Shown: piece by piece, positions 24,601-32,308 of the stretch
Layout of the letters: each line of letters opens with the position of its first letter
How positions within the stretch are numbered: the stretch's first letter is position 1
DNA from: Luidia sarsii
Lineage: Eukaryota > Echinodermata > Asteroidea > Paxillosida > Luidiidae
NCBI GenBank assembly: GCA_949987565.1
Contig: OX465104.1
Coordinates: 12,148,300 to 12,212,299, forward strand
Direction: 5' to 3'
DNA length: 64,000 nt
Notes under the pieces: generated by a model
Databases searched by the model: none
What the model was told of the DNA's origin: nothing
Seen by the model: only the letters and a program-made list of their open reading frames with translations
Translations under genes and position numbers: made by a program

Positions 24601-26859
24601 ATCATGGACCAAGGCAACACAGACACAATGATAAGGAATGGCCCATGGGGTTGTGTGCACTATACTATGGCTGCACAAAGAACATGAACAACACTTGGTA
24701 CAGAAGGTCATAATGTGGCATCGCTGCATTGGCAGTGCCAGAGTCTACAGTATAAAAAAAGGTTTTAAAGGTACCATTCTACTTTTGAATAATTTCTTTA
24801 CAGAAAATCTTCATGAGCAAGAGATGGTGTCACAGGTTCTTTCTCAAATGCAGACTGTGCAGAAGGAATTAATAACTGAGGGCCTGATGTTTGGGATTAT
24901 GGCAGGACAAATGCCCCAAGGGCAGAATGCGACGATTCTTCTCATGAGATATGTTCTGCTAGGGTGAAAACATTGGGACCTCTAATTGTCTAAACTTTGT
25001 AAGATTTGTGCATTGTATTTGTAGGTACATGTAAGTCTAGTCAACAAGCAGCTGTCAACATCACTTTTTGGCAACTTCTTCACAGATACAGCATTCAAGG
25101 GTTGAACAACTGTATTGGTTGAAGGACTTCATGATGGTGATGATGATGGTGGTAATGGTGGTGAAGATGGTGATGGGGGTGATGATGGTGTTGATGGTGG
25201 TGATGGTGGGGATGATGGTGATGATGGTGATGATGGTGGTGATGGTGGGGATGATGGGATGGTGGTGATGATGGTGGTGATGGTGGGGATGATGGTGATG
25301 ATGGTGATGGTGGTGATAATGGTGGTGATGGTGATGGTGGTGATGATGGTGATGGTGGTGATGGTGGTGATGATGGTGATGATGGTGATGGTGGTGATGA
25401 TGGTGATGGTGGTGATGGTGGTGATGATGATGGTGATGGTGGTGATGGTGGGGATGATGGTGGTGATGATGGTGATGATGGTGGTGATGGTGGGGATGAT
25501 GGTGATGATGGTGATGGTGGTGATGATGGTGGTGATGGTGTTGATGGTGGGGATGATGGTGATGATGGTGGTGATGATGGTGATGATGGTGATGGTGGTG
25601 ATGATGGTGGTGATGGTGATGGTGGTGATGGTGGTGATGATGGTGATGGTGGTGATGGTGGGAATGATGGTGGTGATGATGGTGATGATGGTGGTGATGG
25701 TGGGGATGATGGTGATGATGGTGATGGTGGTGATGATGGTGGTGATGATGGTGGTGATGGTGATGGTGGTGATTGTGGTGATGATGGTGATGATGGTGGT
25801 GATGGTGATGATTGTGGTGATGGTGGTGATGATGGTGATTGTGGTGATGATGTGGTGATGGTGATGATGGTGGTGAGGGTGATGTTGACTAGACAGACCA
25901 GACATTACCTTGGATCTTGGGCCAGGTATTGTGGTCTTGAGCAATGGTCCATCCGGTTCATTGGGGACAAGGTTCAGTGCAGAGCTCAATGAACTTAAAT
26001 GAAATCCTGAAATTGAAAAGGGAGAGGAACGGTCTGAATGAAAATTTGAAATACAAATTGATGCAAAATACATAATCCAAAGATTCATAAAAAAATCTAT
26101 AGTATCTATAGGTGTTGCTTTATATTATTCAAATAGGCCTAAACAAAGGAAAGAAAGATGATTGGGAATCTTTATATGATATTTAATAATACATGTAATA
26201 ATACAGAGTTAGAATGACTAAACTCTTTGTTTTATTTCTCCTTTTTTATAAGTTGAAATGTTTGCTTCATTGTTACAAACAAATTGAAGTAGATGACAAA
26301 ATGCTCTATTATCAGCATTTCTGACTCATTTACTTGCATTTTTTTAAACGATTAATTGTTTGGCATTTTTAGTTAAAAAAATAAACTAAACCATTGACAT
26401 AGTTGCCAACCTTTCTTAAAGGAAAACAGGAAGACTAAATTCTGCTAAAAAAAGGAATCACACGGCAAACTACATAGGAGTACATGTGTATTTCCAAGCC
26501 AAAATTCGGAATCTGTTTGTAAAAAGTGATACTTTTTTTAACAAAAAAGAGGAATGATTTCTCCAGGAATGGTTGGCAGCTATGCATTAAATCTAAAACG
26601 AATCATGGGAGAGGGGAAACTGCTTGGTAAAGGCTCATTCAATTAATCTCAATCAGAAAAAGACAACTTGAACTCGAACGCACTCAGCTAGTCTCGGGTT
26701 CGAGTCCCACGTCATGCCGACTATTATAATTTTTTATTGACTCTTAGTCATCCAATCAAAGCCGGTGATTCACAAACCTCGTTTGAAATTCTCCTGCAAC
26801 AGTCTAAAGGAAGTGCAGCTGGTTCCTTTAGCGAGACTCCGATGCATCCAAGCCATCAT
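9517..26859 (-). CDS. ABAT: 4-aminobutyrate aminotransferase, mitochondrial (GABA transaminase), complete, 15 coding exons
   Basis: This enzyme transfers the amino group of GABA to 2-oxoglutarate in the mitochondrial matrix, giving succinic semialdehyde and glutamate; it uses pyridoxal phosphate (PLP). Coding segments, all minus strand: 26778-26859, 25909-26006, 23427-23459, 19373-19490, 18037-18086, 17544-17624, 16569-16661, 16065-16127, 15389-15452, 14240-14388, 13187-13324, 11510-11677, 10736-10882, 10295-10406, 9517-9635. They total 1515 nt (504 residues plus TGA), every junction is GT-AG and every phase agrees. Human ABAT is 500 residues and aligns throughout, without gaps from the CxxC motif to the PLP lysine. 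The N-terminus is rich in Arg, Lys and Ser, as in a mitochondrial presequence. The [2Fe-2S] motif CGAC (C168, C171), the PLP-contacting Asp (D331 in DEVQTG) and the Schiff-base lysine (K362 in FSKK, human K357) are all present, so an active enzyme is expected. Confidence 0.97.
9980..10294. repeat. Pyrimidine tract in ABAT intron 14
   Basis: About 300 bp of almost pure C and T on the plus strand (TCC, CTT and TCTCC motifs). It reaches the donor of coding exon 14, so the transcript is purine-rich from the splice site onward. The open frame across it is a Ser/Leu/Pro artefact. Confidence 0.85.
10295..10406 (-). CDS. ABAT: ABAT coding exon 14
   Basis: Encodes residues 429-465 plus one base. Acceptor ACATATAG, donor AAAG|GTGAGA. 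The segment [13 protein letters not shown] matches human YPQFISRVRGRGT. Confidence 0.93.
10736..10882 (-). CDS. ABAT: ABAT coding exon 13
   Basis: Encodes residues 380-428, in phase at both ends. It begins [14 protein letters not shown], matching human YRIFNTWLGDPSK, a strongly conserved part of the family. Acceptor CGCTACAG, donor CTACAG|GTGAGT. Confidence 0.95.
10890..11440. repeat. Purine tract in ABAT intron 12
   Basis: GAT, GAG and AGG-rich repeat (GATGAGGAGGATGAG motifs) on the plus strand, filling most of the intron up to the acceptor of coding exon 13. In the transcript it is an extended polypyrimidine tract. The His/Pro/Ser-rich frames across it are artefacts. Confidence 0.9.
11510..11677 (-). 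CDS. ABAT: ABAT coding exon 12 (PLP lysine)
   Basis: Encodes residues 324-379 in phase. It holds DEVQTG (D331, cofactor-contacting Asp) and [11 protein letters not shown] with the Schiff-base lysine K362. One difference: human reads QTGGGCTG, whereas here it is QTGCGTTG, so the cysteine moves by two positions. Acceptor TTCTTCTCAG, donor GATGGG|GTAAGT. Confidence 0.97.
11935..13140. repeat. CACCAACCCATC minisatellite in ABAT intron 11
   Basis: About 1.2 kb of degenerate tandem units built from CCATCCACCAACC and CACTCACCAACCCATC. Higher-order blocks (CAACTCATCAACCCACCTAC) recur between about 12730 and 13130, indicating local amplification. The array ends within 50 bp of the exon 11 donor. Confidence 0.93.
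13187..13324 (-). CDS. ABAT: ABAT coding exon 11
   Basis: Encodes residues 278-323 in phase. It contains [14 protein letters not shown], matching human [14 protein letters not shown], which includes the conserved glutamate that contacts substrate and cofactor. Acceptor TGTATTTAAG, donor AAAGAG|GTATGC. Confidence 0.96.
13730..14075. repeat. Snap-back family copy in ABAT intron 10
   Basis: The leader (TTGCAAACTGCTTACTGAC, about 13931) is followed by an inverted pair at 13977-14070: arms carrying TTCGATCCTAGCAGGACC and TCCTGCTAGGATCGAAGCG, with AAGGCAGAGTCCTGCCTTTG between them. A second unit containing TCTTCTGAGGATGGTCAC lies just before it and recurs near 15820-15850. Confidence 0.75.
14240..14388 (-). 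CDS. ABAT: ABAT coding exon 10
   Basis: Encodes residues 229-277 (first codon split). [16 protein letters not shown] matches human DWPIAPFPRLKYPLEE, a highly diagnostic stretch. Acceptor CATGCCAG, donor CAAGAG|GTGATA. Confidence 0.96.
14985..15300. repeat. GGA-rich purine tract in ABAT intron 9
   Basis: About 300 bp of GAGGAAGAGG-type sequence on the plus strand (pyrimidine in the transcript), lying 90 bp downstream of the exon 9 donor. The Ser/Leu/Pro-rich minus-strand frames here are artefacts of this tract. Confidence 0.88.
15389..15452 (-). CDS. ABAT: ABAT coding exon 9
   Basis: Encodes residues 207-227 plus one base. [15 protein letters not shown] matches human SILSFMGAFHGRTMG around the PLP-binding FHGRT segment. 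Acceptor TTGTCTGAAG, donor CTAG|GTGAGC. Confidence 0.94.
16065..16127 (-). CDS. ABAT: ABAT coding exon 8 (63 nt)
   Basis: Encodes residues 186-206. The acceptor TTTTATTTACAG was chosen because it gives exactly the human segment length ([21 protein letters not shown] region). An internal acceptor-like CACTCAG at 16095 would drop 11 residues and could be an alternative site. Donor GGACTG|GTGAGT. Confidence 0.85.
16569..16661 (-). CDS. ABAT: ABAT coding exon 7 (Fe-S cysteines)
   Basis: Encodes residues 155-185 in phase. It carries [11 protein letters not shown]168 and C171 correspond to human C163 and C166, which hold a [2Fe-2S] cluster between subunits. The motif is intact. Acceptor GTTTGTTTGCAG, donor TACAGG|GTGAGT. 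Confidence 0.96.
16938..17245. mobile_element. CTAGTAAAA inverted-repeat element (MITE-like)
   Basis: The ends carry related inverted sequence (CTCGACCTTAGCACTAGCCCG against CGGGCTAGTAAAA...CCTTAAGCGCGAG). The body repeats CTAGTAAAA and GGGCTAGT several times and includes a 12-G run near 17071. A second element with the same motifs encloses the minisatellite at 34868-35345. It has no coding capacity. Confidence 0.6.
17300..17541 (-). pseudogene. LINE reverse-transcriptase 3' relic in ABAT intron 6
   Basis: On the minus strand the translation reads, across a frameshift, through [10 protein letters not shown] and [21 protein letters not shown] to a stop. It resembles the C-terminal tail of jockey/CR1-like LINE ORF2 proteins (FFxRxAxLWNSLPxxxFPxxYNLxxFK) and the relics at 33430-33590, 43440-43830 and 46650-46920. 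It starts within about 20 bp of the exon 6 donor. It is 5'-truncated and inactive. Confidence 0.7.
17544..17624 (-). CDS. ABAT: ABAT coding exon 6
   Basis: Encodes residues 128-154. [14 protein letters not shown] matches human VNRPALGILPPENF. Acceptor CCTTCGCAG, donor CTCAAG|GTGAGT. Confidence 0.95.
18037..18086 (-). CDS. ABAT: ABAT coding exon 5 (50 nt)
   Basis: Encodes residues 112-127 with a split first codon. [16 protein letters not shown] matches human GYSHPALLKLIQQPQN. Acceptor ACCTCCACTAG, donor AACATC|GTAAGT. A SINE copy begins about 85 bp upstream of the acceptor. Confidence 0.94.
18170..18310 (-). mobile_element. tRNA-derived SINE copy in ABAT intron 4
   Basis: Minus-strand A box (TAGCTCAGATGG, 18237-18248) and B box (GGTTCAAATCC, 18193-18203), followed by the family tail CAGTCAAGGTTTTC. 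The head GGGAAGACCACCATCA is shared with the copies at 7235 and 35405. Confidence 0.82.
19085..19290 (+). mobile_element. SINE copy followed by a snap-back family arm
   Basis: A B box (GGTTCAAATCC, 19135-19145) and tail (CAGTCAAATTTTCTTTG) are followed by a snap-back arm (TTTGAGAAAGGTCCTGTTAGGATCAAAATG region, 19233-19285). The two families are often close together in this window. Confidence 0.65.
19373..19490 (-). CDS. ABAT: ABAT coding exon 4
   Basis: Encodes residues 72-110 plus one base. [20 protein letters not shown] matches human [20 protein letters not shown]. Acceptor TCCTTGTCAG, donor CTCG|GTGAGT. Confidence 0.96.
19608..19935. repeat. GTCA / GCCA / GTCG tetranucleotide array
   Basis: A composite array in ABAT intron 3: GTCA-type units, then GCCA, then 14 or so GTCG units (about 19786-19840), then GTCA again. 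All variants differ by one base, indicating stepwise mutation and local spread. Coding frames here ([16 protein letters not shown]) are artefacts. Confidence 0.97.
21537..21581. repeat. (GAATT)n pentanucleotide repeat
   Basis: Nine or so perfect TTGAA/GAATT units inside ABAT intron 3, about 45 bp. Confidence 0.95.
21690..21820. repeat. Snap-back family copy
   Basis: The leader AAACTGCTTACTGCTTATAG is followed by an inverted pair around CCTGTTGAGACGCCTGGTCC. The right arm keeps the undegraded core TCCTGCTAGGATCGAAACGT. Confidence 0.75.
22672..22915. mobile_element. Small inverted-repeat element (MITE-like)
   Basis: About 240 bp with related ends: TTTCATAGACCTGCTTAAGC on the left and CTTAAGCAAATGTTGGTGTT...TGGCTCCATG on the right (inverted, imperfect). 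Fragments of the same ends occur at 46600-46660 and 48285-48330 (GTTTAAGCAGCTCTATGAAA). No coding sequence. Confidence 0.55.
23427..23459 (-). CDS. ABAT: ABAT coding exon 3 (33-nt microexon)
   Basis: Encodes residues 61-71, [11 protein letters not shown], matching human ELMKQLNIIQN. Flanked by TACTTATAG and AAG|GTAAGA. Its in-phase length and exact family match make it secure despite its size and the long introns on both sides (about 2.4 and 3.9 kb). Confidence 0.93.
25130..25890. repeat. (TGATGG/GGTGAT)n array beside ABAT exon 2
   Basis: About 760 bp of GGTGAT and GATGGT repeats with interspersed GGGGAT units, in ABAT intron 2. It ends about 18 bp from the donor of coding exon 2. Frames such as MVVMMVMM and GGDGGDDG, and the Ile/Thr-rich minus frame that runs on from exon 2, are artefacts. 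Confidence 0.97.
25909..26006 (-). CDS. ABAT: ABAT coding exon 2
   Basis: Encodes residues 29-60 (codon 28 split). [15 protein letters not shown] matches human DGPLMKTEVPGPRSQ, near the start of the mature enzyme. Acceptor CAATTTCAG, donor TCCAAG|GTAATG. Confidence 0.95.
26778..26859 (-). CDS. ABAT: ABAT coding exon 1 (mitochondrial presequence)
   Basis: Encodes residues 1-27 plus one base; the sequence begins [12 protein letters not shown] and contains R7, K11, R19, K26 and R27 with a single acidic residue, as expected of a matrix-targeting peptide. An in-frame TAA lies upstream at about 26900, so the first ATG (26857-26859) is the start. The donor CGAG|GTTTGT joins in phase to exon 2. A clean acceptor (TTTCTTTGCAG, exon from 26902) shows that the exon begins with 43 nt of 5' UTR. 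Confidence 0.88.
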
Positions 26860-27185
26860 GTGGTGTGTGTTTCTTATATCTCCTTCTTTGGATTGAAGTT
26901 AACTGCAAAGAAATCAATTGAAATCTGGATGAGAAGGATATTTTGGGTTTCCACAGTTAATTTTTGTATCCCAAATATAAATAGATGATGGTTTGCATGG
27001 TGCAAATACAAAGTGGAAAGTTTAGAATGCTGGCCTCTGATTGGTCACTTTGGCTGTTCAATGTGACTGAAAGATTACTTTGGGTATGAATGATTAAGTC
27101 AATACAATATAATTTAACAGTTATAAAATAAACAAAATGACTAAAATTCTTTGCTTGAATATATTGTCGACAATAACTTTATGCA

Positions 27186-27375
27186 ATAGTAGTACTACTA
27201 CAGTACTAGTACTAATTCTACTACTATAACTACTACTACTACTGAGTACTAGTACTGGCAGTAGTAGTACTAGTACTAGTACTAATAGTACTTAGTACTT
27301 TATAGTAGTACTACTACTTACTAGTACTTAGTAATATACATTACATGTACTGTAGTACCACTACCAGTACCACAG
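27186..27375. repeat. AGTACT / TAC-rich palindromic tract
   Basis: Mixed TAGTAC, ACTAGT and CTACTA motifs, rich in the palindrome AGTACT; lies within the 5' UTR intron of ABAT. Confidence 0.85.
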
Positions 27376-27548
27376 TACGAGACACTCCATGACAAATTTC
27401 ACTATAGCCCATGTTGTGGTGAGCACATAGAATATCATATCAAATTATAATATTAGATTACCAGCACTAGCATTTGTAGCAAGCAGTACAACTACAACAA
27501 CACATATCTACTGCCAGTCCGCGGCGAGATAGTGGAAATTGAACTTAC

Positions 27549-27650
27549 CGGTGGCACATGTAACTGTTGACTTAATACACTCTAATAATTTCCGTCACTT
27601 CACTCCAATCCAAGAAGAGACGGTGCTGTCCAGCACACTAGACGATATGT
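27549..27650 (-). other. ABAT: Probable ABAT 5' UTR exon
   Basis: A strong donor (CACCG|GTAAGT, exon end 27549) lies upstream of the acceptor at 26902. Joining them adds non-coding leader only: reading back in the ABAT frame meets a stop. The upstream end is an estimate. This would make 16 exons in all, as in human ABAT. Confidence 0.55.
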
Positions 27651-27659
27651 GAGTGAGTG

Positions 27660-29671
27660 TGGGCACACAATCACCTGCTCACTGACACTGACCCCGTACA
27701 CTCACGACCACGTACATGTAGTACCCCCGCTAGCACAAAAACAATTTCTATGCCGCATCGGCCTTGGATTTCACACGCCCCTCTCCCTGTTCACAGTCTG
27801 ACAAGGGGGAGACCTGGGGGCCCTTTGATACTCGTCGAGCGGCGTTGGTTGTTTGTTCTGCTCCAATTGGAGGTCTGAGACGCCTCTGGTGAAGCAAAGT
27901 CCCGTCCAGCACGCTCACACATAGTGCACGTTGACAGGTCTGTGTTTACATTCCAGGTCAAGCTTGTGCGCCAGCTCTATGGTAAAAAATCAACAGCGCC
28001 CTCTACTTTGTTAAAGGTGATGGGACGTACACAATAATAGCAAAATAATTCTTAAAGGGTTTCTACAATAAATATCACAGTCAAGCTCATTTTTTGCTGT
28101 CATCTAGGAATCTCTGAAGTGTACAAACATATTGACAAGCTTCTTTTTCTTAGTAGAGTAAGAAATTACTATTTGTTTTACCTTTAAAACCATCCTTATA
28201 AAAACGAGGGCACGATTGTAAGGTCATGTCTAGATTCCCTTTCTACAGAAAAAGGGCCACTGGGTTTCTGTTGCAGATCCTGTGATGACATCATAAATTT
28301 GCTCAGACATGAATATTGGCATTGTGAATAGCATAAAAACTTAAAACTACATCCCCAGAACGAGTGTAAAAAAGTTTGATAGCAATATTGCAAAACAGTT
28401 CTGTAGCATAAATTGTTTGTAGCAGAGACCTTTAATATTAATGATGCCTCAAGTGGAGAATAAATACATATATTTTCATAATTCAAAAGAAAAACATGTA
28501 GGACTCAGACTCTCGCCTGGTGGACAGGAACCCGACTTGCAACTTGATGAATGTGTGTAAAATAAACATGGTTTTGTTTCTGTTAAAAAAAAACAAGTGC
28601 CTTTTAAAGGCTCACACTGGGCTATTTGAGCACTTAGTTTAATCTTGTGTACGGTTTAATTGACTAATTAATAGTTTTAAATTTAAAGATTGCTTGTGAA
28701 AGACTCGATACTCGACGTGGGTGATACAGTACTTGGATTCACACTTTGACCCGCACTCGACCTCTTAATCCCGTTACTCTGATACAAACACGTCTGTTAT
28801 ATCTTCTTTTTAATCAACACTTTGACATTGAAAAAAAAGAGGTATACATACAAAAAATGCTGATTAAATCAAACACAATTTTCTTGTGACCATGTATACC
28901 TGTCTAGAATTAGAATCCAATAAATAAATACATAGAAAATTACTGTTCACATAAAAATACAAAAGAAAACAACATTTTTTTCTAATTACTTTGAGATGTC
29001 GGCAAGTTAACAGAATTCAATGGTATAGACAATAATCCAAATAAGATTTTTTTTTGCTTGCCAATCTAAAAGCACTTCTCAGTTCTCAACATTCCTTTGT
29101 CCAAAACACTCTGGTCATGTCTCAGTATGACAACATTATTTCTCTTGCAGTAAATATACTTTCAGTGCAATAATTCCTGACTATGAATGAAACATGAGTA
29201 GTATTTCAGGAGCAAAAAAGAAAGTATCTATAAGATAAAGTTCAATCTCATAAGTACTCATCTTATACAAGACAAAACAAGATTAAGAATTATATGACAC
29301 CAAACACCATTGTCTTTGCAGATAATTATATTCTGCAGTAAGTGCACACAGGCATAAAGAAAAAAATACTAATTCTCGGAGCAGAAATAAAATAGTTTAT
29401 ATTACACATTTTGTGATTCCCATAATATTATTTCTCAACAGTAAACATAAGTACACAACTTCTTTGCTTTTGTTACTGCTTGAGGTTGGCAGTTTCTTGG
29501 TATAAATGATAGTGTGAACATTTAAAATACAACAGAGTATGCTTGTGAGCTGCTGTACCTAGACAAAATCACTGTCTCCCTGATTTAATATTAATCAACT
29601 GATTGATTAATTGATTTGATTAACAGACTGGCTAGGTGGCTGAATGCCTGATTGATTTGTTCAGGTGGTTA

Positions 29672-29710
<39 letters not shown>

Positions 29711-31000
29711 TACTAACTGAATGCCCTATTCATGTGTTCAGTTGGTTATTTGAATGATTGACTTGTTGATTGATTTACTTTCTGACTGGCTGATTGATCA
29801 ATGGACTGACTGATTGATCAATCACTTGATGTATTTTCAGAATGCTGGCATAATCAATCCGCCATTTTGTTGAGATTTTGCAGGTGCAGTAAGCAACAAG
29901 CCCTAGCTAAGGCACAACTGTAGGAAATATGGAATTTGCAAATACAAATACGAAGTACAAAAAAGGAATTTGAAACACAGCACGTAGTACAGAAGAAATT
30001 GATGTCCTTATCAGACTCATGAATTAAAAAAGTCCACATCTGTTTACAAGATAGCAAGAAAGGACTAGAATATCTCCACTTTTTTGACTTTTCAGACTTT
30101 GTACTTATTTCAAAGTAATACTCAGATTAAATGTACATTAACACAATATTTCCCTTCTTTGTGGTGAAATAAATTGATAAACTCTCTGATAATCTGCATC
30201 CTATTGTGGCTAGAACTGATTTTCACATAAACAGACAGATCAGAAACTGTGCCACTTGGGAAAAAATATATGAATTACACAGAATACTGTACATATGCAT
30301 GTACGGACTAGATTTCAAAAGACCAAACTCACGACTGGCCCAGACTCCAGAATAAACAAGAAACCTTTAAAATGTGAGTCCTTATTTTTCAATGTTTTCA
30401 CGTGTCTTAATTTGACCTTTTTTTCCAGTTCCGTCTTAGACAAACTCCATTTGTTGACACATTTCCCTGCTGACAATTTTGCTTTAATAATGCTCAGACT
30501 ACTGAGAAACAAAAAATGACCGGAAATGTACAAATCTAAATCAAGATTGAGAGCTTAATGCTCCTAGATAGACCATTCCCAAAGGCAAACCTGTGTCTTT
30601 GGGGAAAGGGTCTCCTGGGACAATTGAGAAACCTGCAAATACTTGATCATGACAGAATCAACGAACCACAAGCATGAAAAGATTTGCCCCGGTCACTCGG
30701 TGAGTATGAGCCAGCCCGGAGGTCAAATATCTCCATGTGAGGCGTCTGCACCATACTGCAGGAGTGGTGGCTTCAAATCACATGTGATCAGCCTTCAACT
30801 TTATCTATACAAGGCCTTGAAATCAAAGGGGTGCCGTTTTTAGCAAATGTTTGTTCGTAAACTTTGTCTTTACAAGATACACAAAAAAGGGGGTCCACAT
30901 TGCGGCTGAGAGGATCAACAAATAAGGAGTTGTGAGTACAGAAGAGTCTTCTGAGGAGTAGGGTATAATGTTTAAAACACAAGAGAAATGCACAAGTTCG
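27660..31000. other. AT-rich intergenic sequence
   Basis: No exon is supported. It contains a GATT-repeat tract (about 29575-29830) and a snap-back family copy at 30549-30632 (inverted pair around AAAGGCAAACCTGTGTCTTT). Sequence at 27700-28010 is less AT-rich and could hold ABAT promoter elements, but I see no clear TATA box. Confidence 0.55.
29575..29830. repeat. (GATT)n tract
   Basis: GATT and TGAT tetranucleotides; a pure stretch at about 29675-29710 is flanked by degenerate units. Confidence 0.9.
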
Positions 31001-31950
31001 GTTCTGTTTAGAGCTTGACAGTCCATCCAATTGACAAAGAACCCACGATTGCCTGGCATTGACTTCAGTAGAATTCCGTAAGAAAACTTATCTGAACTGT
31101 AAAGTGGCATTGACTCGTCAGTTCAACAATACAACATCTGCCCACTTTATGCATTGGTAAACTAGGGAGATTTGGAGATTTGGGGAGTGAGCAGTTTGGA
31201 TGGTTCTGTTTGGGAGATCGATATTTCATCCAAACGGTAAATATTACCTATAGGCCTATTTGTGAATATTGTCCATATCAACTGTCATTGTATCAGTAGA
31301 GAAAGAGAGATTCAATATATTTGAACATGGAGCCACTTGCTGTACACAAATGCACTGGTAATAAGGAGAACGATAGTTTTTGGTTGGTTCGTTTGGTTTT
31401 GGGCAGTTCACCCGATTGAGAACGAGTCTAATATTTCCTGACATTAAATTAGAAGAGAGAGAGCGAGTGGTATAGACTTCCAATATATTTCAGCTTGATG
31501 ACCACTTACTGTACAAATACACTTGTAACAGGGAGAGGGGGTTTTGGGTTGGCCCATTTTTGGTTTTGGGAAGATATCCCAACTGATGATCAGTCCAATG
31601 TTGTTAGGCACTGACTCTATAGAGAGATAGCACGTGGTATTGGGTAGCCAGTCATTCAACTTAAACTCGATGTGCACTTACTGTAACTATACATAACAAA
31701 CTGGCAGTAGGGAGAGAGAGTGAGAGAGTGTGTTTTTTGGTTGATTCTGCTCGCCATGCTCGGATTTGACAAATCATCCAATTGAGGATGGGCCCAGATA
31801 TGCAATGAGGCAGCAGAGAGTGGTATAGATTTTCGATATATTAATTTCAACTTGATGCTCACTTACTGTACATGTGCACTGGTGACTGGTAGAGTTTTGG
31901 GATGGTTTGTTTCTGAATGGACAGCTTGTCCAATCGACGATGATTCAGGG
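31000..31950. repeat. Diverged tandem repeat, units of about 150-195 bp
   Basis: Four to five units share an ordered set of landmarks: GTGGTATAGA, CTTACTGTACA...TGCACTGGTA, TTTTGGTTG and CATCCAATTGA. The CCAATTGA-like landmark recurs at about 31025, 31405, 31575, 31770 and 31920. The last unit ends about 60 bp from the JOSD2-like stop codon, so the array probably lies in or just beyond its 3' UTR. Confidence 0.72.
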
Positions 31951-32007
31951 AGAGGTGTGTTGGGAGGGTCTGAAGGGGGAGGTGGGATGGAGGAGGGAGG
32001 GAGGCTG

Positions 32008-32308
32008 CTATCTGGCCTCGTCCCGCAACCAACTCCTGGCCTCGGCCACCTCCTTGGTGGCCACCAGCAGGAGCTCGCAGCCTTTCTTGTTCAGCTCGCC
32101 GGCCAGGAAGTCGCGGAGGCCAACAGCCGAGCCCAGGCGGGCCGGCTGGCTGAGCTTGGAGTCCAGGTTGTAGTAGGTGCCGGCCACCTGCCGGACAGCG
32201 ATCCAGTGCTTGCGGCGGATAGGCACGCTGACAAAGCCCAGCTGCATGGAGAAGGGAATGTTGACGATGAACCCGATCAGGGAGTCCAGCTGCAGCTCCT
32301 CCAGCGAC
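32008..32308 (-). CDS. JOSD2: JOSD2-like coding exon 3 (terminal)
   Basis: Residues 82-180 and TAG, entered in phase 2 through acceptor TGCCCGCGGCAG. It carries the catalytic His (H115) and Asn (N128). Its GC content is far above the AT-rich surroundings, which fits coding sequence. Confidence 0.95.

Noticed and set aside
25115..26088. Large Met/Val, Gly/Asp and Ile/Thr frames
   Set aside because: Translations of the TGATGG array; only the ABAT exon 2 part of the minus frame is real.
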